This document shows positions 10,910-23,442 of a stretch of DNA of 64,000 bases, piece by piece. Positions within the stretch are counted from its first letter, which is position 1; each line of letters begins with the position of its first letter. Made by a program: the position numbers and the translations under genes. Origin of the DNA: Deinandra increscens subsp. villosa (taxonomy: Eukaryota; Streptophyta; Magnoliopsida; Asterales; Asteraceae); contig JBCNJP010000025.1 of assembly GCA_039602395.1 (NCBI GenBank), positions 103,282,124 through 103,346,123 of the forward strand. The letters run 5' to 3'. The notes under the pieces were generated by a model. The model was not told where the DNA came from. It saw nothing but the letters and a program-made list of their open reading frames with translations, and ran no database searches.

Positions 10910-12324
10910 TGGGACTGGATAGTAGTTATCAATCTGTAAGAACTAATCTTTTGATTCAAAGTGAGTTACCTTCAGTCAAGGAAGCTTTTTCTGTCTTATC
11001 CAGAGAGGAATCCCATAGGAACTATGGTTCTTCAAAAAACCAAGTTACATCAATGGGATTTGTCTCTAGGGCTAATGCTCCTTTTGATAATAAGAAAAAA
11101 CCTGCTAGAAATTTAAATTCTAGTCTCAAATGCACTCATTGTAATAAAGTAGGACATACAGTTGATAAGTGTTTTGAAATCATTGGATATCCACCCTGGA
11201 TGAAATCTAGAGGTGGACAGTCTAAAAGATTCAATGCTAGTAGTGCTAACAATGTTTCTGAATCTGCTGATAATTCTGTCTTTAATCCTGTTAGTACACT
11301 TACTGCTGATCAGATGGCTAAATTGTTAAGTCTTCTGTCTGATAAAACTCACGATGGGCCTTCAAGTAGTCATGTTTCAGGTAGGAGTTTTTGTTCCACG
11401 TGTGTGTGTCCTAGAGTTTATTCCTTCGCTAGTCAAAACAACTTTAAAAATAATAATGGGTGGATTATAGACTCTGGGGCAAATCAGCATATGGTTATGA
11501 CTGATAAAGGCATGATAAATGTTATGGACATTTCTGAATACAATGTTACTGTCAAACACCCTAATGGTACTAGTGCAATTGTTTCTAAACTTGGTGACAT
11601 AAGACTTAATGACAAGGTTACTCTTTATGATGTGTTTGTCATGCCGGAATACAATGTAAATTTGATTTCTGTGTATAAACTTGCCAAGGATAGCAGATTG
11701 ACTGTTAAGTTTGATGAAAATTTCTGTTATGTTCAGGATTTGTTAACCAAGAATGTCCTGGTGACTGGTAGTCAATGTGATGGATTGTATATTTGTGGTG
11801 AGAATTGTATGACACATTGTACAATTTGTAATAATAGTAAACATGTTAATTTTTGGCATGCTAGGATGGGGCATCCCTCTGAAATGGCTCTAAAATTGTT
11901 GAAACTTCATTATAAAATTGGGAATACTGATCATAATGGTCCTTGTGATGTATGTCATAGGGCCAAACAACATAGGGAGCCATTTCCCTTAAGTGATCAT
12001 AAAGGCAAACACTTAGGAGAATTGGTTCACCTAGATGTTTGGGGGCCCTATAAAACACCAAGTAAAGAGGGTTATAAATATTTTTTGACTGTGGTAGATG
12101 ACTTTACAAGGGCTGTTTGGGTCTTTCTCTTGAAGCACAAAGATGAAGTTTTTTCAAACATTCAAATTTTTTGTAGTTTAATTGAAACACAGTTCAATAA
12201 AAAGATTAAAACCTTTAGAAGTGACAATGGGACTGAATTTGTTAATCGGTCTATGAATGAGTTTTTTAAAACTAAAGGGATAGTTCATCAAACTACATGT
12301 GCCTATACACCTCAACAAAATTGA
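10909..12324 (+). pseudogene. Copia gag C-terminus, protease and integrase N-terminal half
   Basis: Second piece of the polyprotein. In order I see the end of Gag, a CCHC zinc knuckle (CTHCNKVGHTVDKC, about residues 75-88), the aspartic protease signature WIIDSGANQH (about residue 185), the GAG-pre-integrase HHCC region (HARMGHPS then CDVCHRAKQH), and the integrase core with the first two catalytic aspartates in LDVWGPY and RSDNGTEF. The frame ends at TGA (12322-12324), where Copia integrases normally have Gly after QQN. This is therefore a point nonsense mutation that truncates integrase just before its catalytic Glu. Confidence 0.88.
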
Positions 12325-12930
12325 ATTGTTGAAAGAAAACATCGGCACTTGTTAAATGTTGCTAGAGCCTTGTTGTTTCAGAGTAGATTGCCTCTTAGGT
12401 TCTGGTCTGAGTGTGTTTTAACTGCTGCCTATCTTATTAATCGTACACCCTCTTCTGTTTTAGGTGGCAAGACTCCTTATGAATGTGTGTATGGCTTTAA
12501 ACCTTCACTTAGTCACCTTAGAGTTTTTGGATGTCTCTGTTTTAGTACTGTCTTGAATAATTCGAATAAGTTTGGGTCACATGCAGAAAAATGTGTTTTG
12601 ATTGGTTATTCTAACACAAAAAAGGGTTACAAGTTGTGGAGTCTTGATAACAAAGCTGTTATTTTTTCCAGAGATGTTAGATTCTATGAGTCCATATTTC
12701 CTTTTCATACTTTGTGCGGGTCATCTACTCCTGATGAGTCTGTTGTTACTGAATCTGAAACTTTAAAATTTTTTGATTTGTATGATTCAGATGATTTTCT
12801 AAACTCTAAGGGTGACGGTGGTCCCAATGATGCGACTACTCCTACACATAAACTTGATCAACCTCATCATGGGCCTCAGTCACCGAGAGTGGATCCTGAG
12901 TCTACTGCGGGGGGGGGGGGGGGTAGATAA
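12325..12930 (+). pseudogene. Copia integrase C-terminal half
   Basis: This continues in the same frame after the nonsense codon. It begins with the segment holding the catalytic Glu (IVERKHRHLLN), then the conserved RLPLRFWSECVLTAAYLINRTPS and GYKLWSLDNKAVIFSRDVRFYE blocks of the Copia integrase C-terminus. The frame runs into a run of 15 G (12909-12923) and soon stops, while reverse transcriptase continues in another frame. The G-run is either an indel hot spot or a sequencing or assembly uncertainty. Confidence 0.85.
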
Positions 12931-14785
12931 TGGTAATACTATTCAACCCAGTAGCTCAGGATTACCCTCTGGAAGGGCTGAGGGTGGTGGTGGTTATGAA
13001 AATGTAAATACTGTGCCAGAAAACACAGTTGAGTCTGAGGGATGTGATAATTCACAAACTCCATCTGTCACTCTTAGAAGGTCTACTAGAGTTCCTGTTT
13101 TGGCAAAAACTTTAAAAGACTTTGTTATTGAAGGGAAAGTTAAGTATGGGCTTGAAAAAGTAGTAAATTACTCACATTTATCTGCTGAAAACAAGTGTTT
13201 TGTTACTAGCTTAAATAAATGTAGTGAACCTAGGAATTATTATGAAGCAGTAAAGGATCCTAGTTGGGTTGCTGCTATGAATGATGAGATTGAGGCGCTT
13301 CATAGAAATAATACCTGGACCTTAGTTGACTTACCTAGTAACAGAAAACCTATAGGATGTAAATGGATTTATAAAATTAAGTATAAATCCACGGGTGAAA
13401 TAGAAAGATATAAAGCTAGGCTTGTTGCTAAGGGGTATAGTCAAAGGGAGGGAATTGATTTTGATGAAACCTTATCTCCTGTTGTAAAAATGGTTACTGT
13501 TAGGTGTATATTAACCATTGCTGTCCATCATAAATGGCCCTTGTATCAACTTGATATAAACAATGCGTTTTTGTATGGGAACTTGAATGAAGAGGTATAT
13601 ATGAGTTTACCTAAGGGTTACTATTCCAAAGATGAGACCAAGGTGTGTAAGTTAAACAAATCACTATATGGTCTAAAACAAGCCCCTAGGATGTGGTATG
13701 AAAAATTAGTAAGTGTGCTATATGACATTAATTTTGTTCAAAGTAAGTGTGACCATTCTTTATTTATTTTGTCGACTGGAAATACATTTGTGATTTTGTT
13801 AGTCTATGTGGATGATATAGTCATTACTGGAAATGATATGAATGTAATAGAGGAGGTTAAACTTGCTTTGAAGACAAAATTTAAAATTAAAGATCTTGGT
13901 AAACTAAAATACTTCCTAGGGATTGAAGTTATTGATACTGAAAATGGTTTGTGTTTGTCGCAAAGGAAATATTGTCTTGAATTACTTGCTGAGTTTGGCT
14001 TAACTGGATGTAAACCGGTATATTGCCCAATTGAACAGAATTATGTTTTGTCAAATTTGTGTGCTAAGAACAATTCCCTTTTAACAAATGTTACTGGATA
14101 CCAAAAATTAGTAGGTAAATTGATTTACCTGTCTCATACTAGACCTGATATTTCATATTCAGTGCATTTTCTAAGTCAGTCTATGCATGAGCCAACAACC
14201 GGTCATCTTCAAATTGCTTTAAGACTCCTTAGATATCTGAAAAGGTCTCCTGGACTAGGCATTCTTATAAGTTCAGGTCATCTATGTGATGTTAAAGTTT
14301 ATACTGATTCTGATTGGGCCAAGTGTTTGAAAACTAGAAAATCTGTAACTGGATTTTGTGTTTTTCTTGGAAATTCTTTAATTTCTTGGAAGAGTAAAAA
14401 ACAATCAACTATTTCTAGATCCACAGCTGAAGCCGAGTATAGGGCTATGTGTGCTGGAACTTGTGAAATAATGTGGCTTGTAAATCTGTTAAGTGAATTG
14501 AAAATCACTGCTAATTTGCCTGTCCCTCTTTATTGTGACAACACGGCTGCAATTTCTATTTCTTCAAATCCTGTGTTTCATGATCGCACAAAACATTTTG
14601 AACTTGATATGTTTTTTTTACGTGATCAAATTTTAAAAGGATGCATTAAACCTATTAGTGTTAAATCTCAGTTTCAGTTGGTTGATCTATTTACTAAGGG
14701 TTTAAATGTTCATCAGCATAATAGCATTTGTGAGCTGCTTAATATGGTTGATGTGTTTGCCAATAAAACTGAGGGGGGGTGTTAA
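12924..14785 (+). pseudogene. Copia reverse transcriptase and RNase H
   Basis: This is the last frame of the element and is internally intact. Reverse transcriptase motifs include WVAAMNDEIEALHRNNTW, CKWIYKIKYKSTGEIERYKARLVAKGY, QLDINNAFLYGNL and the catalytic LVYVDDIVITGND. RNase H follows with YTDSDWA, SRSTAEAEYRAM, YCDNTAAI and HFELDMFFLRD. Its stop codon TAA (14783-14785) lies inside the 3' LTR, which starts at 14780, so LTR and pol overlap by six bases. As part of a broken polyprotein it cannot be made from the intact start without repairing upstream lesions. Confidence 0.88.
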
Positions 14786-15273
14786 AAATATATTTGTTTT
14801 ATATTTTTTCCTCTCTTTTATAAATGCAGTTTTATTGGGTTTATTTTATCTTTTGCAGTTGTCCATGAGCCATTGGGCTCATGGACCCGGTGGCTGCTTA
14901 TTGGACTTGTGCGCATGGACCTGGGCTTGCTGTTCGTGGGTCAGGAGGGCTGGAGAGTTGTTGTATATAAGGAAGCCGGTTGGTGCATTAGGGTTAAGAG
15001 AAATCACATCGCCTCTTTCCTCTCTGAAAAAAGCTCTCATCGTTGCCGAGTCTTAAACAGTTGCTGATCTAGGGTTCTTGATGATTCATCTGTTCTTGTT
15101 GAATCATACCTTTGTGTAGATCGTAGCATCTGTGTGTTAGAGTGTATAGAGTTGTAGATATCATCGTGTTGATGATTTCTGTGTTTGAGATCAGATCTGT
15201 TGTTTGATCTTGATCTGTTTTGTTCGTTTCTGTTGTAAGACGATATCGTGCTACTGATTACCATATTTTCACA
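14780..15273 (+). repeat. 3' LTR of the Copia element
   Basis: The 494-bp repeat is preceded directly by the polypurine tract GAGGGGGGG (14771-14779). It ends ACACA-proximal at 15273 and is followed by the CATTT target duplication. Confidence 0.93.
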
Positions 15274-15278
15274 CATTT

Positions 15279-18121
15279 CTTCCCCTTTTCTGTTCAATTC
15301 AATTCTAGATCTAAAACCCTCCGTATTCAAGATTCTTGTATTCTAATGGTATATTTTTATGTTTTAGCTTTGTTTAATTACATAAAAAAAATTAATAAGG
15401 GTGACAACCATCAGCAATTAAGTGGATTATTCAGGAACTGGCAAAGACTGTTTTCTATGTCGCTGTCAACGTCTTTGAATGTGCTGAACCACTTGGTACG
15501 TGCACGTCTAAGATACTTTAGAGGGTTTTTTTTATTAAAAAATTTTACTTAGTTAAGTTTTGAAAAAAATTCAGGTTGAGTTTCTTCGACGATCTCAACT
15601 TCAAGTTGGGAATCGATCATCAGGTTGTGGGGACGGGTTTATATTGAACCACTAGATATATGTGAAAAGGTTTAGATTGAAGATATATGTGTCGTGTTGA
15701 ACGGGTTGTTCATGTTGTTTATGCTGAATGGGTTATGCAGGCTGTTTTGATTGAAAGAATTGTCTGAATTCATTTTGTTAGAGCAAAAGGGTAGAAAACT
15801 TGTAGAAACTTATAAAATAGAAGAGTAGAATAATATGTAAAAGATAAAAGGACTAGTGCGTTATTTATAGTAGGGGTTCAATATAAATAATTATATAAAT
15901 ATTTTAAATTAGTTTTTATGAACAACTTCTTATTTTTAAATATTAAAATCTTTAAAATATTTTATTCGTTTAAAATTTTCTAATTTAAAGACATGCATTC
16001 TTTAATTCATGTTCCAAAATTTGGTATTATGTGGATTTATCCAATCATCTTTAAGTTGAATGTTTTGAATGAAAATAAAGTTTATGTGTCACAATAATTA
16101 CCGAATAAAATTACTTTCAATATTGAAGTTTAATTTGAATATTAAAGCTAAACTTTTTGTAACTTGAACGTTTCATTTTGAATGTTAACTATGATTTTTT
16201 CATTTGTCTTTTAGGTGTTTTATTAGTTTTATACTTTTATATATTTATACTTTTTACTAAGATAAATTTGAATTTGTATGAATTTGATTCAAATTCGAAT
16301 CGAATCGAATTCGAATGTGATTTCTATTTCGAATTCAAATCGAATTGTTAGAATCTACGTACTTCGAATCTAAGTTGTAACATTTGAAATTAGAATAATT
16401 TGAATATTCGAAATTTGATTCGTTAAATACTCATAATTTATAGGTAAACATTTTTTTATATCATTATCCAACGATCAGACAATGGTATAGTGTGCGGTGT
16501 TTCATTTAGACTGTTTGGAATGCTTATAACAATCATTTCCACAAACAGTCATAGTCAGTATGCCACATTAATTTTTTACTAATTTTCTCCACAAGTAACT
16601 TTTAACCCCAATGCTAAAAAATACTTATCACTAACACATACAACCTATTTAAGATTAAATGTGGGAGTAAAAAAAAAAGCAAGATCGCCACATGTAGCAA
16701 CGGACGGAGAGGCTCAAACACGGCGAGAGACAGAAGGCTCAACACCGCACGCCAGACGTTCGACGCCACGTAAGCCACATACAATTCAAGTGCGGGCATT
16801 GGAGACCGTCTTAGGGTGTTGTTATTCGTATCCCTTTGTATACTTTTTTAACTTATTGCGCGCATCATCTTTTAAGCATATGATAAATACAATTCATACA
16901 TTTTTGTTTCTTTAAAGAGTATATTTCTTTTATGAAACCGTCTTTATTGAGAATCTCTTTTTTTTTTAAGTTATAAGAGCTTTTATCGCTTTTCATAAAA
17001 AAATGTATGACTCTCTTTTAAAAAACATTTATAGGAATTTAAAATACTAATTAAAGAAATTGTTTTTAGAAATGAGTTTTGAGTGTTTTAGATAAGGTCT
17101 TTAAATTTTTTTTTTAAATTAAAACAGTTGCCGTTTATATCGTTTTTTACTTAAGTTTTTTTAAGTTTATTTTACTTTTTATAAAACGTTCTTTTTAAGT
17201 TTCTTAAAAATATTTTTTTTTGTGTTTATTTGCAGAAAGTGTTTTTTTATATCCTTTTTATAAAAAATAATTTTGATATAAAAATATTTTAAAATATTGA
17301 TTTATGTAGGGGAGAATATGACGAGATTTGATTTTGCAGCGGAGTGGGTGTGACAAGTAGTGGAGGGGGCGGGTATGAATAGCTCATCTCTAATTAATGT
17401 TGATAACCAGTTTTACTACTGCACATTGCCGCACGGATAACACGATTACACAAAATAGTGGCATTGTCAAAACGTAATGTATGAAAAATAAAAAAGACTA
17501 CTCAATGACGTTAATTATAAGTTTAGTCAAATATAACACAAAAAATTAGATAACTAAAGAAAAACGATAAAATCATAACTAAAACTGATACTAATGAACG
17601 CTTTTAAAAAATGATTTGTTATTGGTTTTTTATGCATCAATTGGAAATCAATCAATATTAAAAATAGTGTAAGATTATGTAAAGAAAAACATATAAAATT
17701 AACAAGACTTTGTTATAAACAATTAATAATTTTATTTATAATTCGGTTACAAGAAATTAGATTGTGGTAAATCAAAAGAATTAGTTATTTGAAGAATCAA
17801 TTAATTTTACACTAAAGCAATAATTAATTATTACAATACAAAAATTTCTAAAGGAGATGATTGATTATTGCAAATAAATTAAAAGAATTATTAATTAAAA
17901 TAATATGTTTTTCCTATTTTACCCTTAATGTATTTTACATCTGTTTGACTACGATAGCTTGGGCGTAGACTACCTTAGATTTTACCACCCCATTACTGAC
18001 AGATGTGAGTTTTTCTTGAATCGAACATAATTGTCAGGCGTAAACTACTTTAATAGTGTATGCATTTCGTGGATAGATGTGTCTTTTGCTAATGGGTTCA
18101 CAGGATAGCCAAACTTTATTA
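15279..18121. other. AT-rich intergenic DNA
   Basis: No gene is recognised. Around 16285-16350 there is a dense run of TTCGAAT/ATTCGAA words, a simple degenerate repeat. Around 16670-16830 a GC-richer block (GGCTCAAACACGGCGAGAG to GGAGACCGTCTTAGGG) looks like part of a repeat, but I found no matching terminal repeats. The rest is poly-T/poly-A rich. Confidence 0.5.
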
Positions 18122-18129
18122 ATTGACCG

Positions 18130-18445
18130 CAAGGGCGGAGCTACTAAGAGCTCAGGGGTAGCGTCCGCTACCCTTGAACTTTTACTGCGATGTGTAATTT
18201 TTTTGGTTTTCGGTATTTCGCTACCCTTGAAACAATTTTTTGCTACCCCTGAATATATTTTACGCTACCCCTCGAAGAAATTTTCTTGTTTTTATTTAAA
18301 TCCTAACTTGAAAATATGATCAAAAACCCGTTAATTACCTAAAAAAAATTTCGGGGGCGCTGCCTCCGAACCCCCGTTAGTCCCGACTCCCGACAATATA
18401 TCTTTTTAACGCTACCCCTGGATTATTTTTCTGGATCCGCCCCTG
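18130..18445. mobile_element. hAT-type MITE with CAGGGGCGGA-like ends
   Basis: The 316-bp element starts CAAGGGCGGAGCT, and its other end reads CAGGGGCGGATCC on the complement. The flanks are ATTGACCG (18122-18129) and ATTAACCG (18446-18453), an 8-bp duplication with one mismatch as expected for hAT insertions. GCTACCCCTGAA-like words recur inside. There is no coding capacity. Confidence 0.75.
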
Positions 18446-18453
18446 ATTAACCG

Positions 18454-19739
18454 TTAATTTTTTTTACATCTCTTAATATATGTAGTTTAAAATATTTAAA
18501 TCGTTGAGATGGAGTTTTACACCTCGAGTGGGTGCGTTGCGATCAGGTGATGTCAGCCAGATCTGCCCTCTCACATGCACCAATCATGATCCAACGACTT
18601 AGTTTGCCTGCTTGTGAAAATTAACTACTTTTTCTAATCTTTCAATAGAGTATATATAAATAACAATCTTTTTCATATTTTACTTGGCTTTCATATTAAC
18701 ATGTAGGTTACTAACCAGTGTATTATAAGGGGTTGAATAATAAACTTGAATTATTTATTCTCATTGACATTACATGTAATACATAATATGAAAAAAATAA
18801 AAGTAATAGCTAAAATTCATAAATCTTTAAATATTTTTGTTTGTACAACATTTAATTTTCTATTGATAAGTTTACCATTTTTATCTAACATGAGTTATTT
18901 TACTCAGTCTTTTCTTAAAATTAACTTTAGATAATACAACAAACCACTGGATATGTGTAAAACCAATTATCAAAAAACAAACTAAGCCTTGATAATTATT
19001 GTCCAATAACTCTTAATTATTATCATTGTAAAACATACTCTAGCCAAATAATTTTGTTAAACATTTATCATATACACAAATTTTAATACATCAAGTTTAT
19101 TAAACAATGTTTTTGTTTTGTTGATTCCATTAACTTGTTTGTTGGATAAAAAAAACTGGTTAACTATAATCTCATTTGGTAAGAAATCAACAAATCAAAA
19201 AATAGAGAGAAATTTACCTACTAAATTATAATTTCCGTGTTATAAATACAAATTAAAGAAAAATAACATAAGATATTTAAAACAAATAGGTCTATTTATA
19301 GTCACATCTTTAAACACATTATATTCACAAAAGATTTTTTTTTTTCATGAATCTGTCAATACATGAAAACATCAAATAAGAAAATAAACCTTGAAAAAAT
19401 ATATGATAAAAGTTAAATGACGCATTTTAGTTTTTCTATATAAAAGTTGACTACCTAACTAAAACATATCATTTAATCGTAAAATTTAAACACAATAAGT
19501 AATTTAAAATATTTGATAAAATATAATATCAAAGAGAAAAATTAAAGGATATTAAAAAAATAAATATCAAAAGCAAAATATTAAATATTAAATAAAAGAA
19601 TAAATAATAATATAAAATTAAATATAAATGAATATTTTTAATTTGTTTGAGATAAAAATAATATTGAGGAGAGCTAAAGTATTACCATGTGACAGCCCTA
19701 TTTACTCTTTTATTAGTATTTATGAATTTATTTTTGGTT
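18454..19739. other. AT-rich intergenic DNA
   Basis: I see no gene, RNA or mobile element. The region is very AT-rich, especially 19480-19660. Confidence 0.5.
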
Positions 19740-20640
19740 TTACAACAAATTTTCTTTAACATGAAGGATTAAATTACAGTAAAGTGGCAGGTAACAGGCA
19801 AAAAGATTTGTCGTAACATCTTTTTGGATAACAAAACCGATCCTACTAAACACAAAACAATGATTTTTAGGGGTTAAGAATGAAATTGTTGTGCACGACC
19901 CCCTCAACTCTATTAAAGAAACCCACAAGCTCGAGGGCAAGGGACCCAAATGTATCAAAAGCAAATGGGATAAACACATGTTGATTCTTCGAACAAGCTT
20001 CCTCGTGTTTAGCAATTTGCCTGATTCCGCCTTCTTCACAACATGGCCAAAAACGAACCCAATGTGCCTAAGCCCAACAAGATGGGGCACTCCTATAAGA
20101 TCCACACACGCGTACCCCCCCCCCCCCAGCCCATCCTAACACAAGGACTTCAGCTGCTCGTAGAGCAGACATTCCTTCAACCAGATCCGTTAGAAAATTA
20201 ACATGAGCTTCCTTTTAAGCTAAGATCCCCGTCTATTTGATCACATCACAAAGAACATCTCTGACCAAATCATGCATGTAGTCAAATGCATGTAACTCCT
20301 TACAATGCATCGCATGCTCACCAAATTTCTCCAAACAAACCTTGTGGCAAATGGGACACATGGCTCCTCAATCAGGAACAAATAAATCTTTAACCAAGAC
20401 TTAAGGATAGCCCGATACTCCACTGCAGACATATGTTGACCTAATTCTTCAATAGGAATTATTGTCAAGAAATCTTAAGCATGAGGGGCCTGAAGACTTC
20501 TAACACGGCTTTTTGTCGAGAAGATAAATCAAACTTCTATCCCAAACTCTGGACGACTTTACTTAAAAGGGCACTCGCCAAAGCATCTTGGGCTTTAGAG
20601 AGATGCTTTAGTAGATGAGCAAAAGAAAAGTGTTAACCTT
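19740..20640 (-). pseudogene. Degenerate C-terminus of a LINE-like reverse-transcriptase protein
   Basis: On the minus strand, successive frames carry blocks that I recognise from the C-terminal tail of a reverse-transcriptase-derived family abundant in Asteraceae annotation. They are a PHAQDFL-like segment near 20470-20500, IPIEELGQHMSAVEYRAIL (20400-20465), and YACVDLIGVPHLVGLR with GHVVKKAESGK and FSRIGFVIQKDV (19790-20110). The blocks are in order but separated by stop codons and frame changes, and a C-run (20115-20127) interrupts the middle. Upstream reverse-transcriptase motifs are not visible, so this is a truncated, dead copy. The family assignment is from memory. Confidence 0.55.
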
Positions 20641-22158
20641 TTTAATATGCAACTAACATGCTATGAGATTATACGGTAACTCTTATAAATAAACCATCAA
20701 CTCCCATTAATTATAAAAACGGATCACCTACGCTATCAAGTAAAACTTAAAATTATTATAAAATGAATAACTAATTTAAGTTGTTTTAATGTGTGTTTCA
20801 TAATGAAAGTTGATTAAATATATATGGCCTCTTAAAATTTAGTTAGTGTAAGAAGTTAGATGATCATTAGTTACATGTTTAGTTATCAGGTGGGGTGATG
20901 TTTCCACAATCCACATTATGCAACCTTTCACTACTATTAGTGAGCAACACACCATTTCCTTGTTCTTTCTTCTTGCGGTCTTCGATCCCCGCACATCCCA
21001 ATCATTTGCTTCTTCGTTTTGCAGTAGTCCACATCTTTTTGTTGCAGCAAAACCATTTGAGTCGGCTTTAGTAGTTTACTTGTGGCCTTCAAATTCTTGT
21101 TAGAAAGGAAACCTAAACTATTTCTAACATCTAAATCCATCAAACTTCTACATCATAGAGCTTTAACCCTTATCGCTTAACTAAAATGTGTATCACTCTT
21201 TTATTAACGGGGTGATATATTGTTGATTACCTAGCATAGCAAGATGCTAAAACAAAAAGGTACAAAACAGGAGAAAAGAAAGTAAAACAACATAATAAAA
21301 GCCAGCGCCAATTCTTACTACAATATTACTAGGCCTAACACTTTTGCATGGAGTGATTTTGAAAATTTAGTGTTGACATTGATTTATGAAGCTTTACGGT
21401 GTCAAACTCGATACTTTATTGTGTAAAGAAGTAATGGAAGAAGTCAAACTTTTCAACTTATCGAAGTGATCAATTTGGTCAACTGCCGTTGAAAAGTTTT
21501 TTTTTCCTAACTTTATTCTCTTCAATTTTTTTTTAAAGACTAAACGTATCAATTCTATTCCACTTTATATATTAATTAATACCTTTGAGATGATTGACGT
21601 AAACTATAAAATTTAAGGTTTGATTGTGAATAGATGAGAGATAAAAAATTACAGTACAACTGTATATTTGATAAAAAATTTGCTGGTTCCCTAAAAATTG
21701 AGCTTTGGTTGTGATTAAAGAAAAATAAAAAATAATGATAAACGTATAAAAAATATTATCTGATTGTGGTTGTGAGTGAAAGAGAAAAGAAAAAAATAAT
21801 GATAAATGTATAAATTATAGGGACAATGATGAGGAACCTACCGTGAGTGCTCTAACATATACATTTGCCACTAAGGTAAACTAATGGTTGTCTTAATTCT
21901 CTTTACATAAATTTAAGCTTTAACTTATCTAAACAAACATAATTCTATTATATACGAAATGTAACTCCATAGTACATGTTTTAAATTATTTTATACAACT
22001 CTAAAGAATATAGTATAACTCATTAATCACAATTTGAGTTGTACATTTAAGTACCATTTGAGTGAGTTTTTGTGATATGGCCCATTGTAAAACAATAATT
22101 TTTTTTCAAATTGCTATTATTGTTCTTAATTATTTAATGTTATATATATATATATATA
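20641..22158. other. AT-rich intergenic DNA
   Basis: No gene is recognised. A minus-strand frame at 20937-21143 matches nothing I know. The region ends in a (TA)9 tract bordering a MITE. Confidence 0.45.
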
Positions 22159-22333
22159 GGGAGAGGATTATTTGAGAACCAATTTGATTTGAGAACTAAA
22201 AAGAACTAATTTGAGCCACAAATTTATTTACATGTATCCCCCCTCCCATGAATTGTAGTGGTCCCCCTGAAATTTGTGGTTGAGATTTAGTTTTCAAAAG
22301 TTCTCAAAACAAAAAGTTCTCATTTGAACCTAA

Positions 22334-22335
<2 letters not shown>
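22159..22335. mobile_element. Small MITE inserted in a (TA)n microsatellite
   Basis: The left end reads GGGAGAGGATTATTTGAGAAC and the right end, on the complement, reads GGTTAGGTTCAAATGAGAAC, so the TGAGAAC words are inverted. TGAGAAC/GTTCTC words recur inside. (TA)9 lies on the left (22141-22158) and a 50-bp TA/AT tract on the right, so the insertion target is a TA repeat. The transposon superfamily is not determinable from this copy. Confidence 0.55.

Positions 22336-22387
<52 letters not shown>
22336..22387. repeat. (AT)n microsatellite
   Basis: An uninterrupted AT dinucleotide tract of about 50 bases borders the MITE on its right side. Confidence 0.9.
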
Positions 22388-22390
<3 letters not shown>

Positions 22391-22595
22391 GTTTTATTTG
22401 TTTTAGTTTACACCGTTACGTTTAGGTATATGACTTTTTTGTTTTCATTTTCTCTTTCATTTTTAACGTAATAATGCAATTATTTTATGTATCCGCGTTA
22501 TGTCTGTCCCAACACAGTGAACGCACGGGTAGTAAAATTTAATTTAATACAAATGCAAGAGGTCAAAAGAGACATCGGGTGTTACATATAGTTAC

Positions 22596-22729
22596 ACTTT
22601 TAACTAAAAGAGTATGTGTTATAATGTTTTGATCCTATAAAAGTTCTATTGATAAAAAAAATACTTTTAACTAAAAGAGTATGTGTTATAATGTTTTGAT
22701 CCTATAAAAGTTCTATTGATAAGAAAAAT
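22596..22729. repeat. Tandem duplication, 67-bp unit x 2
   Basis: The unit beginning ACTTTTAACTAAAAGAGTAT and ending near TTCTATTGATAA is present twice in direct tandem, with a 67-bp period and almost no divergence. The duplication is therefore recent. Confidence 0.85.
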
Positions 22730-22998
22730 GCGATCGAGAATAGAGAAATGACTGTTCTCTTGTGTACTACTAAGGCATATCATTGAAGAAATAAATTACC
22801 TCACCCATCTAGGCTAGAGATGATATGAATATTTAGAATGAAGGAAAATAAAAGAAAAATCTAGAGAAGGTGGAAAATCATGGTTTTATTGACGAATATG
22901 TAATTACAGGCGTGTATAGTAAACACATAGTTAATGTGTGAAATATCAGGTCCACAACTCAATCCTGACTCCAACTACTTATAAAGTTTCCAGCCTAC

Positions 22999-23128
22999 AT
23001 TTGTAGGCAACCCACACATATACCACAATCCTTGTGATCTCACCAAGCACTTACACTGTAATGTTTTGTAGGCGACCCACACATATACCACAATCCTTGT
23101 GATCTCACCAAGCACTTACACTGTAATG
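22999..23128. repeat. Tandem duplication, 65-bp unit x 2
   Basis: The unit running from TTTGTAGGC to ACTGTAATG is repeated directly with a period of 65 bp. Only one difference is apparent (GGCAACCC versus GGCGACCC). Confidence 0.85.
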
Positions 23129-23417
23129 TTTCATAACAGTTTACACATGTTAGATATCTCGTTAGAAGGACTTAATGACCAGGATCAGATGTGATTCCAC
23201 CTCTGATAATCACTTTACACAATTTATTATGATTTACTTTATACATCAGAGGAATTGCTTACCGCACGTTCAAAATTAGCATGTCATATATATGTTTGGT
23301 TGATATATGTTATGTGTGAATCCTATCCTCTTTTAAATCTTTTTTACATTTATAATCTTACACATCTTCCACTAAATCATTTTTTTATGATATTAATGTT
23401 AATTAGAGAGGCGTGGA

Positions 23418-23442
23418 GGGGGGGAGGGGGGGGGGGGGGGGG
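23418..23442. repeat. Poly-G tract
   Basis: Seven G, one A, then seventeen G on the plus strand. It is one of five long G-runs and one C-run in this AT-rich window. Confidence 0.9.

Larger units (their letters stand above)
9105..15273 (+). mobile_element. Complete Ty1/Copia LTR retrotransposon with broken gag-pol
   Basis: The 6169-bp element is bounded by two 494-bp LTRs beginning TGTTAAAA and ending TTTTCACA. A perfect 5-bp duplication CATTT flanks it (9100-9104 and 15274-15278). It carries a Met-type primer binding site, gag, protease, integrase, reverse transcriptase and RNase H in Copia order, and a polypurine tract GAGGGGGGG at 14771-14779. The LTRs differ at five positions by my alignment, about 1 percent, so insertion was fairly recent. 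The coding region has three lesions: a frameshift near 10905, an in-frame TGA at 12322-12324, and a frame change at a 15-G run (12909-12923). The lineage within Copia is not certain. Confidence 0.93.

Noticed and set aside
10880..10915. Programmed ribosomal frameshift in the Copia gag
   Set aside because: The shift occurs at a T-run one base shorter than needed for frame continuity, in an element with two other lesions; a plain deletion is simpler.
16450..16830. MITE around the GC-rich block
   Set aside because: Candidate termini (CAATGG... and ...GCATTGGAGACC) do not pair as inverted repeats and no target duplication was found.
22331..22390. CRISPR-like or origin-like array
   Set aside because: It is a simple AT dinucleotide tract in a plant nuclear genome; nothing prokaryotic is present in the window.
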